NCBI GenBank assembly: GCA_020205615.1
Contig: CM035163.1
Coordinates: forward strand, 42,108,189-42,172,188
Reading direction: 5' to 3'
Origin: Panax quinquefolius
Taxonomy: Eukaryota > Streptophyta > Magnoliopsida > Apiales > Araliaceae
DNA length: 64,000 nucleotides
Position 1 is the first letter of the stretch; each line of letters opens with the position of its first letter. The notes beneath the pieces were generated by a model. The model did not search any database and was not told the DNA's origin. It saw only the letters and a list, made by a program, of their open reading frames with translations. This document shows, piece by piece, positions 45,131 to 55,971 of this stretch. The translations under genes and the position numbers were made by a program.

Positions 45131-45419
45131 CTCTCTTTATGAATAAGAAAGAAAAATAATACCTTTACCTTAGAAAAAGCTGATATCTTGGAGTAGTGAA
45201 GTAGCATAATACTTTTCTTCTTTCTCTCTATAATTTCTCTCTCTAGAGTTTCAGTGAATTCGTAAGAAATAATGAAAGAATGAACTTCTATTTATAGAAG
45301 AATGGACTGAATAGTAACTAATTCATGAACGGTCCAAATTGATTTACTTTTAAACGGACGATCCATATTGATTTACTATGCAACACTAATAAAATATTCT
45401 AATAAAACAAAATCTTTTA

Positions 45420-45765
45420 AATAAAATATAATATATTCTATTTATAATCAAATAAAATAAAACTTTATAAAAAGTATTTTGTTTTATATAAAAAGATTTT
45501 ACTATGCAAACACTATCGCAGAGCTTATGTAAACACTATGCATAATAAAATATAATATATTCTATTTATAATCAAATAAAATAAAACTTTATAAAAAGTA
45601 TTTTGTTTTATATAAAAAGATTTTACTATCTGCAAACACTATCACGCAGCACTATGTAAACACTATGCATAATAAAATATAATATATTCTATTAATAATC
45701 AAATAAAACAAAACTTTATAAAAAGTTTTACATTTTATATAAAAAGTTTTCTATTTTTAACATTT
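45420..45765 (-). repeat. Three tandem units of about 125 bp in element C 5' LTR
   Basis: Units begin with AAAATATAATATATTC at about 45422, 45546 and 45673, and share CTTTATAAAAAG, TATAAAAAGATTTTACTATG and CAAACACTATC. The spacing is 123-127 bp. The third unit is the most divergent. Confidence 0.85.
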
Positions 45766-46455
45766 ATAATAATAATAAAACAAAACTTATCACCTTTATT
45801 ATAATTCACAATATTTATCGACCATATCGTTTCCAGAAAGAGGGGCTTTCAATAAAGGATTTCTCCTATCGTAGCAATTAGATTATCTAACCTCTCCTCG
45901 ATGTAACTTCTGTACATCGTTAATATTGAAAATAATAATATTAATAACTTTATCGTCTCAATTATTGATTTAATAATATATAAAATATTGACAATAATTG
46001 AATCAAATAACGTGAGATACTATGCAAGAATTATTTGTAGCAATAATTGAACAAAACTAAGTGACTTCTCATGTAAGCATCAATAATCAAAATCGTAATG
46101 CTACTACTATGCAACCATGCGATTCATCGTACTTTTTTTAACACTTTGGGTGTTTCAACGATTAATGGTAAAACTTCTGCCAGTTATTTTCATAAAAATA
46201 TTTTTGTCATTTTCTCAATCGAATAATAATTACATTGTGGGGTCCACTAATGATTGTACTGCAAGTATTTGATATTCCTCGACAAAAAGAATATTCCCCG
46301 ACCAATCGAATATTATACAACAACTTGCATACTTTTCGAAATTTATAAATATTACCCACAACTATAAGATTATCTCAAATCCACACCATAATTTTTAAAA
46401 AAATATTTTGAGAAAATTAAATCTTTATTTGTAAAATTTGGGATTTTACATTGCC

Positions 46456-46918
46456 ACACCCATCACTCATTTGTGGGTTGTGTAGGAAAGCGGGAGTTAG
46501 ATGGTTCGATGATGAGACCACCCAGATGCCGCTTCAGACACTAGATTCGAGAATGATTGCGCGGTATGCGGTGTGGGCAGGGGGCGAGTCACATCCTAGA
46601 GGAATAGGCTTTGTATTTCTCTCAGCCTCGGAGGATGAGGCTGACACTGAAGATACCTCGGATGATAACGAGTTTCAGGAGGATGCGATGATGGGAGAGC
46701 AAGAAATGGAGGCGACACCACAACCAAAAAATATATCTAGCCCTCAGTTCATCAACCTTCAACGGCATGTGGATGAGCACAACAAGGAGGCACGAAGAGA
46801 AATGCGGAGACTAGTAGCGAGGCAGGACCACATGTTCGAGGCCATGAATATGTCCTTCACTTCGTTGAATGCGACAGTCCAGAGCTTCAATCCCAATGCA
46901 CAATTCTCATACCAGTAG
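46456..46918 (+). pseudogene. Athila-like 3' ORF, part 3 of 3 (C-terminus)
   Basis: The frame continues from 39233 as PHPSLICGLCRKAGVRWF, the most recognisable block of the 'putative plant transposon protein' domain, followed by QTLDSRMIARYAVWAGG, an acidic stretch (DEADTEDTSDDNEFQEDAMM) and a probable coiled-coil tail (QRHVDEHNKEARREMRRLVA). It ends TAG at 46916-46918. No stop in this part. The ttgcc at 46451-46455 is the duplicated TSD of element C. Confidence 0.82.
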
Positions 46919-48127
46919 CCATCCCCAATGCCAAGGTTCCCACCCAGTGATTCTGATGAAGAACAACAGACACCACCACCCCAGGTTTAGGCAATTACAG
47001 GGAAGTCCTCATATATTTATTGTTTTATCTGTACAATGAGAACATTGTAATTTTCAAGTTTGGGGGATTTTAGTTTCATGTTTGCATATTAAAAAAAATT
47101 AGTTAAGTATTGTGTTAATTTGCATATGTTCAGCAGTTGTTGTAGTTCATTTTATTTTGGCCAATAATGAGATTGGGATTAAGTAGACAAGTACAGTACT
47201 GAATATTAGAACCTTGATGTAGTTTCTGTTATGAATTGGATCTTGTGTTTTTTGAAACTGGTATAAAAAGGGTAGCACATTAATAACACCTATGTTGACT
47301 TATTAGTTCAAATTGATACATAAGGAGTTTCTAAACGATAATGCTAGTGTAAATGAGAGAATGACAAGGATAGGCAGTGAAGACAAAGAATTAGGCAAGA
47401 ACCTAAGTTTTGGGGAAAATATGGGGTATATAAGCTTTATTATAAAAAAAATATATACCGTGGCTAGTCTTGTTTTGAGGCCTTTCTTACTTGAGCAAGT
47501 ATGCCCGAGGGAGTGTCTCTACACCTAGTGCCCTAAGGTCTTATATGGTCTGGGAGTCGTTGGTTGAAAGCTCGCTAAGGGGTAGCACTGTTAGCCTAAT
47601 GGAATGAGACATTGCACAGTCATGGAAAATAAAAATAAAAAAAGAAAGAATAAACGATAAATAAGTGCAAAAAGCCCCCATGATAAAAAAATATAAAAAT
47701 AAAAATAAAGCATAAGTACCCTATGTGAACCCTTGATATTGGTTACTGTTTGATTTTAGTTGGAATTCGTCTGTTTTTAAAAGTTTTGAGTTTACTCTGT
47801 ATGATTCCTTATAAGAGATTGGTTATGTATTAAATTTGAATTTGTATCAGTTAGCATGAATGTTGATCACACACACACACACACACTATACCAGTGATAA
47901 CAGTTTAAGATTCGAGGATTGATAAGGAATTATTGAATGGTTTTTATATGAAGTGTTGTAGTGTTTGCTTGATTTCTCTGAGGCCGGAGGAATAATTTTG
48001 ATTCTATGATACTGTTGGATTCGTAGGTATTTAGATTGGAAGCATTACATATCACTGCATTGCATTGTATAGCATGTTAGTTTTGTTTTGTGCTCGAGCA
48101 CTAGCATGGTTTAAGTTTGGGGGATTT
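46919..48127 (+). other. Athila-like 3' untranslated region
   Basis: No gene. It contains a full polypurine-tract-like AAGTTTGGGGGATTT (47056-47070), a weaker AAGTTTTGGGGAAAA (47404-47418), an A-rich AAAATAAAAATAAAAAAAG tract (47625-47710), an (AC)n run (47868-47887), and the functional-looking polypurine tract AAGTTTGGGGGATTT (48113-48127) abutting the 3' LTR. Confidence 0.7.
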
Positions 48128-49582
48128 TGATAAGTGGCTTTTATACCCGATAATCGGTTCTTAATTCAAGCTTAATCGGTGTTAATTCCTTGTTTTTATG
48201 TTTGTTTTTACTTGTTTAGTGTTATTTTGTTTGTAGATTTGGTGGTGTTGCAATTGATTAAAAAGGGTGGAGTTAAGGTGCATTGTGGCAAGCAAATAAG
48301 CAAAATGTAATGCGATTATTGAAGCCACGCCACGAGGCTGGGTCATGAAAGCTTAACACCCACGGGCGAGGGGTCCAGAGTCAAGAGACAGAAGACATGC
48401 CGGCCAGGCCGGGCCCTTTACAAGGCTAAACCCTCGCCGGGGCAGGGGGTACGGGAAAGAGATGGTTTTCTATTGCTTTTAGAATGCTGCAATAACGTAA
48501 GGATTTATGTTTGGCTTGGATTGGAACTCGTTTTGACAAGGAATTAGAGTTAAAATGCATGTTTTAGCTAGATATATTATAACAAACACAAGATGGATAA
48601 CAATAGAAGGTAATTAACAACATTGAAAGACAGATTTTGGAGCAAGAACATTGGAGAGAAGATTTTGAAGGATTTTCACAACAGTTGCAGATTGGACTAA
48701 AGAGAAGGGTGATTCTGAATTTATTCTTCTTCTCTAGTTTTATATTTGTAATTAGAAGGATGTTTTCTTTAATTAATTCAGTTTTTATTTCATTGATTAT
48801 GAACTAAATTACTTTTTAGGCTTATGATGGATCTTTAAGTGGAACAATGGTTATGTAATATTTGATTTTCAGTTTAACGAGATATTATTCAGTTTATCTA
48901 TATTAATTTATGCTTGAATTTATGAATTGCCTGGTCAACAATCCTTTGTGGACTTGTGTGGATTCGAGAGAGGAAATATGAGTTTAGACTTAGTTAATAT
49001 AGCATGTGCTCTTGAATTCTGTGAATGAATGGAATCTTGATAAATGTTAGGGTAAGAATATGCTTAACATCGCATGTAATCGAATTGAGAACTTGAAATT
49101 AAACCTTCTTTGATTGTAATTCACATAGAGATATAATGGATTAGTTAATTAAGGTGCTTAACTTAATTCTATCTATTTTATGGATTTAAGTTAATACAGT
49201 GTTAGTACATCGAGAGGTGGCTAATTCTATTTTCGTGTTCTTGATTAATAAACTGGGATAGTAAATTAACTGGAATAAAGGATAATAATCAGAGTGAAGC
49301 TTAGGGTGAAGTTGTAAGCCTAATTCTTCAATACTTGTTTAGAAATTCAGTTTTTGAGATTTGTGATTGTTTTGTGATCTTAGTATTTTTAATAATTTTA
49401 GTCTTTAATAATTTTAATCATTAAATTGGATAGTTTAATAAAATTGGGATTAATAGGAAGCTAATAATTGTGGGAGTTAATTTCTTACTAATTTCACTGT
49501 GGGAACGATACTCTACTTACTATTATATTACTTGTTGACCACGTATACTTGCGTGTTGTGTGTAATTAGATTTTACCCAACA
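48128..49582 (+). mobile_element. Athila-like element 3' LTR
   Basis: 1455 bp, from TGATAAGTGGCTTTTATACC, directly after the polypurine tract, to GATTTTACCCAACA. TGATAAGTGG...ACCCAACA termini are common in Athila-like elements. It has a GC-rich internal patch with GGCCAGGCCGGG and CGCCGGGGCAGGGGG (48400-48455). Right of 49582 the sequence is the middle of a Tekay-like LTR, so the element was inserted into element D's LTR, and gtggg (49583-49587) is the expected TSD. Its 5' half is off the window or lost. Confidence 0.8.
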
Positions 49583-51304
49583 GTGGGCCCATTTTTGAAT
49601 GAAATTTTATTATAGCCTGCAAGATTATCCGTATGTGGATTTCGATCATTTTCCGTTTAGAATTTGGAAAAACTTTCTTTTACAAAGTTGTAGAGAATTA
49701 AATTTCCTATGGAATGAAAATAAAATTCAAATTTTTCTGATAAAAGGGCCATTTATTATGAATTATTGAAGTTCCGAAATATTGGGTCTGAATTGATTTT
49801 GTTACAATAAATGATAAAAACATGTTTTTCATGTTGGTGGGCCCCACTTGCATGTGGTAAATGCTAAATTCAGATTGTCAAGGTGTGCGTAGGAAAAAAA
49901 ATATTATTATTTTATTAAATTTTTTGCTTTGGTGTTCTAAGCATTTTCCTATAAATAGGGTGCTTAGGTTAGAATTGAAAATCACACCAGAAACTGAAGT
50001 TTTCTCTCTCTATAATATCGAGCGTATTTTTGTGAGTATTTCGATACTTTGAGTGTTGCTATACGGTGCAAGTTTCCTTCAGCATTATATCCGATATTTT
50101 AGTCAGCAGTATTGTCCTTTTGAGGTAAGGGATGTTATTTTTTTTGTAAATGATGTTATTTCTTTCAATATTATTTCACCAAAATATTGTTATAAATTTT
50201 ATTATAAAATTTTTACCTTTACATGTAGAGGTTACTATTCACGTATACGACACTATTTATATATATGACACTATTCACGAATACGGTACTATTCACGAAG
50301 TATGATTTTTCTTGTAAAATTTTTGTCTTTTCGTGTCGGGGTTACTATTCACGTATACGACACTATTCACAAAAAAATTAAATTTTCTTTTCTTTATCCA
50401 AGTTGTCTGTTATGGTTACTATATTTGATTGTATCCATGTTTTGATCTTTATTCTTGAATTTTGTTCCACAATTGATTATTATGGAGTATTTTTGAGCTT
50501 GGATAAATTAAAGTACAAATCCCTAATCTTTGATCTTTTATCTCACTGGATTCGTTTTCTTTAAAATATTTTCATCATCTTCAGTCCTAAATGGTGATAT
50601 AACTGAATATCTTTGGCCTGTTGTGCAAAGATGAATGATTACATGATGAATATCTTTGGCCCGTAGTGCAAAGATGAACAGGTGTTGAGATGAACATGAC
50701 CAACTGGGGATACGAATGAATATCTTTTGTCGTAGTGCAAATATGAATATTTGATTCAAGATGTATATTGATTGATGTTATAGGGATAAAATATTGATGA
50801 TGGACTTTTAAATCATAGAAGATAGTAGACTTCATTCTCTACTTAACTCTTCTAATGAATTGTTATTTCCGCTGCGAAGATTGCTCTAAAATTTGTTGTC
50901 CATTATATTTTATCTGATTTATTGAAGGCTAACGATAATTTATTTTTCATTATCTTAGTCATAACATTATTTATTGAGCTAGTTGAGCTCACCCTTTTTC
51001 TTTTTATTCCATTTTTCTTCTCAGGAGGCGAGAATATAGCGGGAACTAGTCGGGGTATGGAATGATGGTTCTAGACAGTTGTTTTAGCAGTCATCACTAT
51101 TTTCTAAAATAGTGTATCAATAATTGTAATGAGGACTTATTTGAGTGTGGATATTGTCTAGAAGACAATATTTGTATTTAAACTCACAGTATATGTGTTG
51201 TCGTATTTTGCACGAAAATTGTAATAATAAAGTTATAGTTGTTTTTGTACCATGTATTTGGTGACTCAGAATGGGTTTTGTGGACCTATTTTGGGGGCGT
51301 CACA
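49583..51304 (+). mobile_element. Element D 5' LTR, right part
   Basis: It picks up the plus-oriented LTR in its middle (GGGCCCATTTTTGAATGAAA, homologous to about 34840 of element B). It contains a TATA box (CTATAAATAGGGTGC, about 49951-49965), a TACTATTCAC cluster (50229-50370) and leader hairpins (50608-50745), and ends TTTTGGGGGCGTCACA at 51304. The left part is separated by the Athila-like insertion and lies outside the window. Confidence 0.88.
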
Positions 51305-51306
51305 GT

Positions 51307-51318
51307 TGGTATCAGAGC
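51307..51318 (+). other. Element D primer binding site (initiator tRNA-Met)
   Basis: Perfect TGGTATCAGAGC two bases after the 5' LTR end. Confidence 0.92.
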
Positions 51319-51501
51319 TTAGGGATATGGTCTCTGGCGGAGATCGGGGAATAGAACTAAAAGGGGAGAGACGAGTAAATCCTTCGCTAGTGTGTCCTAC
51401 CTAAGCTTATTTGGTGTGTAATGGGTCAGTCAGAGCATAGGGTTAATAGTGTGATATGTTAATTTATTTAATTAACCCTTGATTTATGGCAGTATTTGAG
51501 A

Positions 51502-52630
51502 ATGGTAGTTGAAAATGTTAACAATGGAGTAAATGAGACCGTGGAGACACCTTTAATCACCAACCAGGAGAACGTGCAATAGGACGACAATGTTCTTCCT
51601 GTAAAAAACACCATCGATCAAACGATGAATGATGGAATGTTTAGAAGCTTTTTGCAGTTCATGCAAAACCAGACGAGAGAGACTCCTGTGTAAAATGTAG
51701 GTGAAAACACTGGCAACTCGTGTATGGTCACTTCTAAGCAATTCAAGGAGTTGGGACTGCCGGAGTTTTTGGGAAAGCCAGATCCGATCAAGGTGAAAAC
51801 GTGGGTTAAACAAATTTCCAAGATATTTGATGTCTTGGGATGATCAGAGGAATAGAAGGTTCCATTTGCCACCTTTATGTTCCGTGGTGAAGCAGATTAC
51901 TAGTGGGAATCTGTGAAGCGTACCCAGCCTGCCGCACTCAATATGTCTTGGGAAGCATTTTAGAAACTGTTCAATGACAAGTACTTTCCTGAAAGTATTC
52001 GTCATATGAAGGAGGTAGAGTTTATCGACCGAATGTAACAACAACGATGGCTGTCCCGAAGACAAGGCTAAGTTCGTGGAGTTATCCAGGTTTGCACCTC
52101 ATTTAGTTGAGAATGAGGAACGCATGTCGCGAATGTTTCTGAGAGGTTTGAAACTCGAAATTCATCAATACCTCATTTCTCCCAAATTTTCTCTATATTC
52201 AGATGTTGTGAACATGGCTCAATTATTAGAGCGAGATAATGAGTCTGTTCAACCGGGGGACCAACAACACGATAATAATTGTACTAGTGGCAACGACCAT
52301 CGGGACAATGATAATCATCGCGGAGGAAATTACCATACAAAAAATGGTAACCACTTCGATGGTAATCATGGCCAAGATAATAGGAAAGGTGAGTCAAGTG
52401 GAAATTTCAAAAAGAGAAGATTCAACAATGACGGAAGACGCTTAAGCACCAAAGACCAAAGACCAAAGACCACCCAAAGAACAAATTCTAGGGGAGGAGA
52501 AAGACCGCCAGTTAGATGCTACAGATGTGGAGAAGAGGGACACATAAGTCCAAACTGTTCATAGCCTTCCAAGGTATGTTTTAGTTGTGGAAAAGATGGT
52601 CATATAGCTCGAGATTGTCCTGTAGCGAAA
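51502..52630 (+). pseudogene. Element D gag with two CCHC knuckles
   Basis: Start ATG 51502 (MVVENVNNGVNETVETPLIT). Two early stops (TAG after ENVQ, TAA before NVGEN), then KQFKELGLPEFLGKPD in frame, more stops, and from about 52062 a clean stretch: RFAPHLVENEERMSRMFLRG, FSLYSDVVNMAQLLERDNES, an Asn/His/Gly-rich basic region, then CYRCGEEGHISPNC (knuckle 1), a TAG at 52562, and CFSCGKDGHIARDC (knuckle 2, 52578-52620). Both knuckles keep the C-C-H-C spacing. Confidence 0.87.
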
Positions 52631-52679
52631 CCAAGTCCAGCGGGGATGGTGACTCCAAAGGTTGTCCCAGACAAGTCAA

Positions 52680-53560
52680 AGTGAGCGGTTCCTGGAAGAG
52701 CGTTTGTAGTGACTGCCCAAAATGCGAGGAACCTAAATGAGGTTATTATAGGTAAACTAATTATAAACTCTTGCGAAGTTTATAACTTATTAGATACCAG
52801 TTCTACCCATTCTTTTATCTCTCCTGCTTGTGCTCAACGTTTGAACTTGACTCTTGAGAAATTAGACTTTGACTTATCTGTTGAAACTTTGTTAGGAGAA
52901 AATTTCGTTATATCCACTATTTATAAATCTTGCTTGATTCAAGTTGGCACCATCACTTTACCTGTTGATCTCATCTCTTTGAAAATTCTTGCATTTGATG
53001 TAATTTTAGGGATTGATTGGTTAACCACTCATCATGCTAAAATTGATTGTTTTCGTAAGGTTATTAGTTTTCATATTCCTAACCAACCTGTTATGCAAAT
53101 TCAAGCAACCAAACCACTAAAATCAATCATTGTCATATTAAGCCATAAAGCCATTCGTTTATTAAAAAATGGATGTAAAGCTTTCTTAGCCCATGTTATG
53201 AATTTAAACAAAAATATGTCAGATTTGAATGATATTTTTGTTGTTAGTGAATTTCGTGACGTATTTCTTGAAAAACTTCCTGGCCTACCCCATAGCGTGA
53301 TTTTGAATTTTGTATTGACTTTGAACCTGGTACACAACCCATTTCCAAAACCCCATATCGAATGGCTCCTATTGAACTTCAGGAGTTAAAAACCCAACTA
53401 TAGGAGTTGGTACCCTAGCCTCTATCTGGTGACTTCCTTTATGGAATACACTAATGCCAGACTCTCCATAGGGGACACCATATTTGTGTGATGATAAACT
53501 GATAGGTGCCATTGTGAGGTGCTATCCAAGATTGGGATATGAGTCAAAGTTGGGAGAAAC
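52680..53560 (+). pseudogene. Element D protease and family-specific segment
   Basis: Open from 52709: NEVIIGKLIINSCEVYNLLD, then TSSTHSFISPACAQRL. The catalytic DTG is DTS, so it is predicted inactive. CLIQVGTITLPVDLISLKIL and AFDVILGIDWLTTHHAKIDC follow, then [18 protein letters not shown] and the linker to RT. After CAACTATAGGAGTTGGTACC (about 53397-53416) the RT core is absent. In its place is a segment of about 150 bp also found in B and C. The sequence rejoins pol at [20 protein letters not shown] (about 53560). Confidence 0.83.
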
Positions 53561-54075
53561 CTAAGACAGTAACTGAAGTACGTAGAATTCTAGGCTTAGC
53601 TGGTTATTATCGGAGATTCATGGAAGGATTTTCTCGAATCGCCACTCCATTAACTCAGCTGACTCAGAAAGATACAAAATTCGGATAGAGCAAGAAATGT
53701 GAGAAGAGCTTCCAAGAAATCAAGAGGAGACTCATTCGGCACCTGTTCTGACAATACCATCTGGTTTGGAGGGATTTTTCATCTACAGTGATGCTTCAGG
53801 CAAAGATTTAGAATGTGTTTTCATACAACATGGGAAAGTCATAGCCTATGTCTTAAGACAACTCAAAAAATATGAGAGGAATTATCCTACTTATGATCTA
53901 GAGTTGGCAGCAGTCGTTTTAGCGCTAAAGATCTGGAGGCACTACCTGTATGGGGAGAAAGTGGAGATCTATACAGATCATAAAAGCTTCAAATATTTCT
54001 TCAACCAAAACAAACGTAACATGTGCCAAAGACGTTGGCTCGAGCTGTGGAAAGATTACGATCATACCATTTAAT
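53561..54075 (+). pseudogene. Element D RNase H, left part, cut by the copia element
   Basis: [18 protein letters not shown] (connection), then [20 protein letters not shown] with the catalytic YSDAS Asp, [40 protein letters not shown] and [16 protein letters not shown]. It is interrupted at 54075 after DYDHTI by a copia LTR and resumes at 63446 with [21 protein letters not shown] frame shift lies just before GFFIYSD. Confidence 0.87.
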
Positions 54076-55957
54076 TGAAAGTAGTATGCACACAAGCCAA
54101 TCATGTTTGATGATAAAGCATATACTTTGTAACAATCTTATTCATTTATTAATAAAAAGTATTAATTTATTAAAGGCTTTTAATTATCTACATGATGCTG
54201 TTTTATAATATGTGATAAACCCATAGTTTTAAGCAATGCTTTTAGAATAATGATGATGATCATTCTAATGAGATCTAAATTCTTAGAAAGCTTAAAAACT
54301 AAAATAGTTCCCAATCATTGGATTACTAAATTGGGGATTAGTGAATCCGGATAGATTGGTACATATTTGTTTGCTCATTGGATGAGGATGATTGATCTCA
54401 TGATCATTTGTGTGGAGACACTAAAGCAAGTATGTAGGTGCTTATTAGAGAATAAGTTCACTTTGAACGTGACTCGCTAAGGAATACCTAATGGAGTTTT
54501 ATTTGCTGTCAATAGGAATTCTCAGTAGTGATAGTAGTACAAGTAATCCTTGGACTTGAGATCATCATAGTATCTTATGTATGATGAGTTATACTTTGAC
54601 TTATTCCTTAAGACCCTTAGGGTATATCAAAGGGTATGCTTGGGTATAATAAATTATACACGGAGATAATGTATGATCAATAAAGAATCTACCACTTCTA
54701 ATAAAAGAAGAGAAATGTCCTATGTGATTCGATAAATGACAACCCAAAGAGTCCTTGGCAAGCGTAATGAAATTAGAAAGGAGTTTCTAATTTGCATTAT
54801 TTGAGTTGTGCATTTAAGGATCGAAATACATATAATTAAATAAAATAAGACTTGACAAAGAATTCCATGTCTTATATTTAATTGGGACATTGTATGGTGG
54901 AAGGATTGAATCATTACGGTAACTATTTACTCAAAGGTTCTTTTATGATTAATGTTGAAATCTATATTATCCGGAAAGTCGTTGATCATAGGGAGGCTTA
55001 TCCCTATCAGTAGAATAAATATTATTTATTTAAATAAATTAATTGTTTAATTTATTTATTTAAATAAGATTAGAATTGTTCTAATTGATTTATTCACAAC
55101 CTAGTTTAATATGGAGAACCTAAAGGGTCACACCATAAAAGAAGAATAATTATTTAAGAAGTTAATGGCATAATCGTAATAATATGTTAAGTATATTTAA
55201 TTTAATCTATGGTGATAGAATAAATTAAATAGCTTAATATTATTATTTAATATTTTAGAAATATTAAATATAAATTAATAAGAGGAGTCTTATTAATATT
55301 ATTACAATTATTATTATTTTAATTTCTAAAAGAGTTTAGGAATTAATTTAATATAAGTACTCTCATTTATTCCTAATAGGATTAGGAGGGAAAATTAGTT
55401 AAAGGAGTTTAATTAATTATCCCTAATAAGATTAGGGAGCTTAATTAATTAAAAGAATTTAATTAATTAAAACCCAATTCCTTAATTGTTAAGGTGGGTT
55501 GCCCACATCTATAAATAAGAGGAGTCTTATTATGGGTGATATAGGTTGTTGACTTTTACAACAACATAATTCCAATTTGTTGGAGAGTACCCTTTTCTAT
55601 AGAGATAGAAAACTAGGGTTTGAGCCATAACACCCCTTCTTCTTGAATCTTTATTTTTCCTTGGTGGATCACCTCTAGAGGCCAAACATATGGGTGGCTA
55701 ACGTTGATCAAAGGAAGGAACCAAACCCGGTGGATTCAAGTTGAACGCGAAAAGGATTGGAGGTGAACTTGTACTTGAGGAAGCTCGATCTTCAAGGGTA
55801 TGATTTTATTCTTTATCTTTTTTGTTTAATTAATAATTGTGCATAAAGGGTGATCCGGGTTTATGGTTTGTAATTTTTTTTTTTTAAACTCTGATTTTTA
55901 CTCGCTTCCGCTAATTTATGCAATTTGATTGCGCACATGAATATTACAAACCTAACA
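54076..55957 (+). mobile_element. Element E 5' LTR
   Basis: 1882 bp. It contains a TATA-like CTATAAATAAGAGGAG (55510-55525). The end reads GCGCACATGAATATTACAAACCTAACA-like sequence, just before the primer site. Confidence 0.92.
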
Positions 55958-55958
55958 G

Positions 55959-55971
55959 TGACATCAGAGCC
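55959..55971 (+). other. Element E primer binding site, divergent
   Basis: TGACATCAGAGCC stands one base after the 5' LTR, against the usual copia TGGTATCAGAGCC (initiator tRNA-Met). Two mismatches. Confidence 0.75.

Larger units (their letters stand above)
39234..46450 (-). mobile_element. Element C: Tekay-like retrotransposon, two LTRs, internally deleted, TSD ttgcc
   Basis: Flanked by ttgcc (39229-39233 and 46451-46455). Minus strand: 5' LTR 43464-46450 (2987 bp), degraded primer site, gag, protease, rearranged pol remnants, polypurine tract, 3' LTR 39234-40768 (1535 bp). The 3' LTR has lost about 1.45 kb relative to the 5' LTR. The internal region is only about 2.7 kb, with no RT core and no integrase core. 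It lies in the middle of an Athila-like ORF, which continues on both sides. Confidence 0.93.
43464..46450 (-). mobile_element. Element C 5' LTR
   Basis: From TGTGATGCCCCCAAAATAGG to GGGATTTTACA. It holds two tandem arrays (44560-45130 and 45420-45765), the minus-strand TATA box (CTATAAATAGAAG, about 45287-45298), a purine-rich leader (GAGAGAGAAATTATAGAGAG on the minus strand), and hairpins (44030-44090). It is the full-length reference for this LTR subtype, to which the LTRs at 462-7001 and 1977-5772 also belong. Confidence 0.92.

Noticed and set aside
44511..45207. Overlapping minus-strand open frames with repeated IPFFIIL segments
   Set aside because: Translation of the LTR tandem array in element C. 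No start context or homology.
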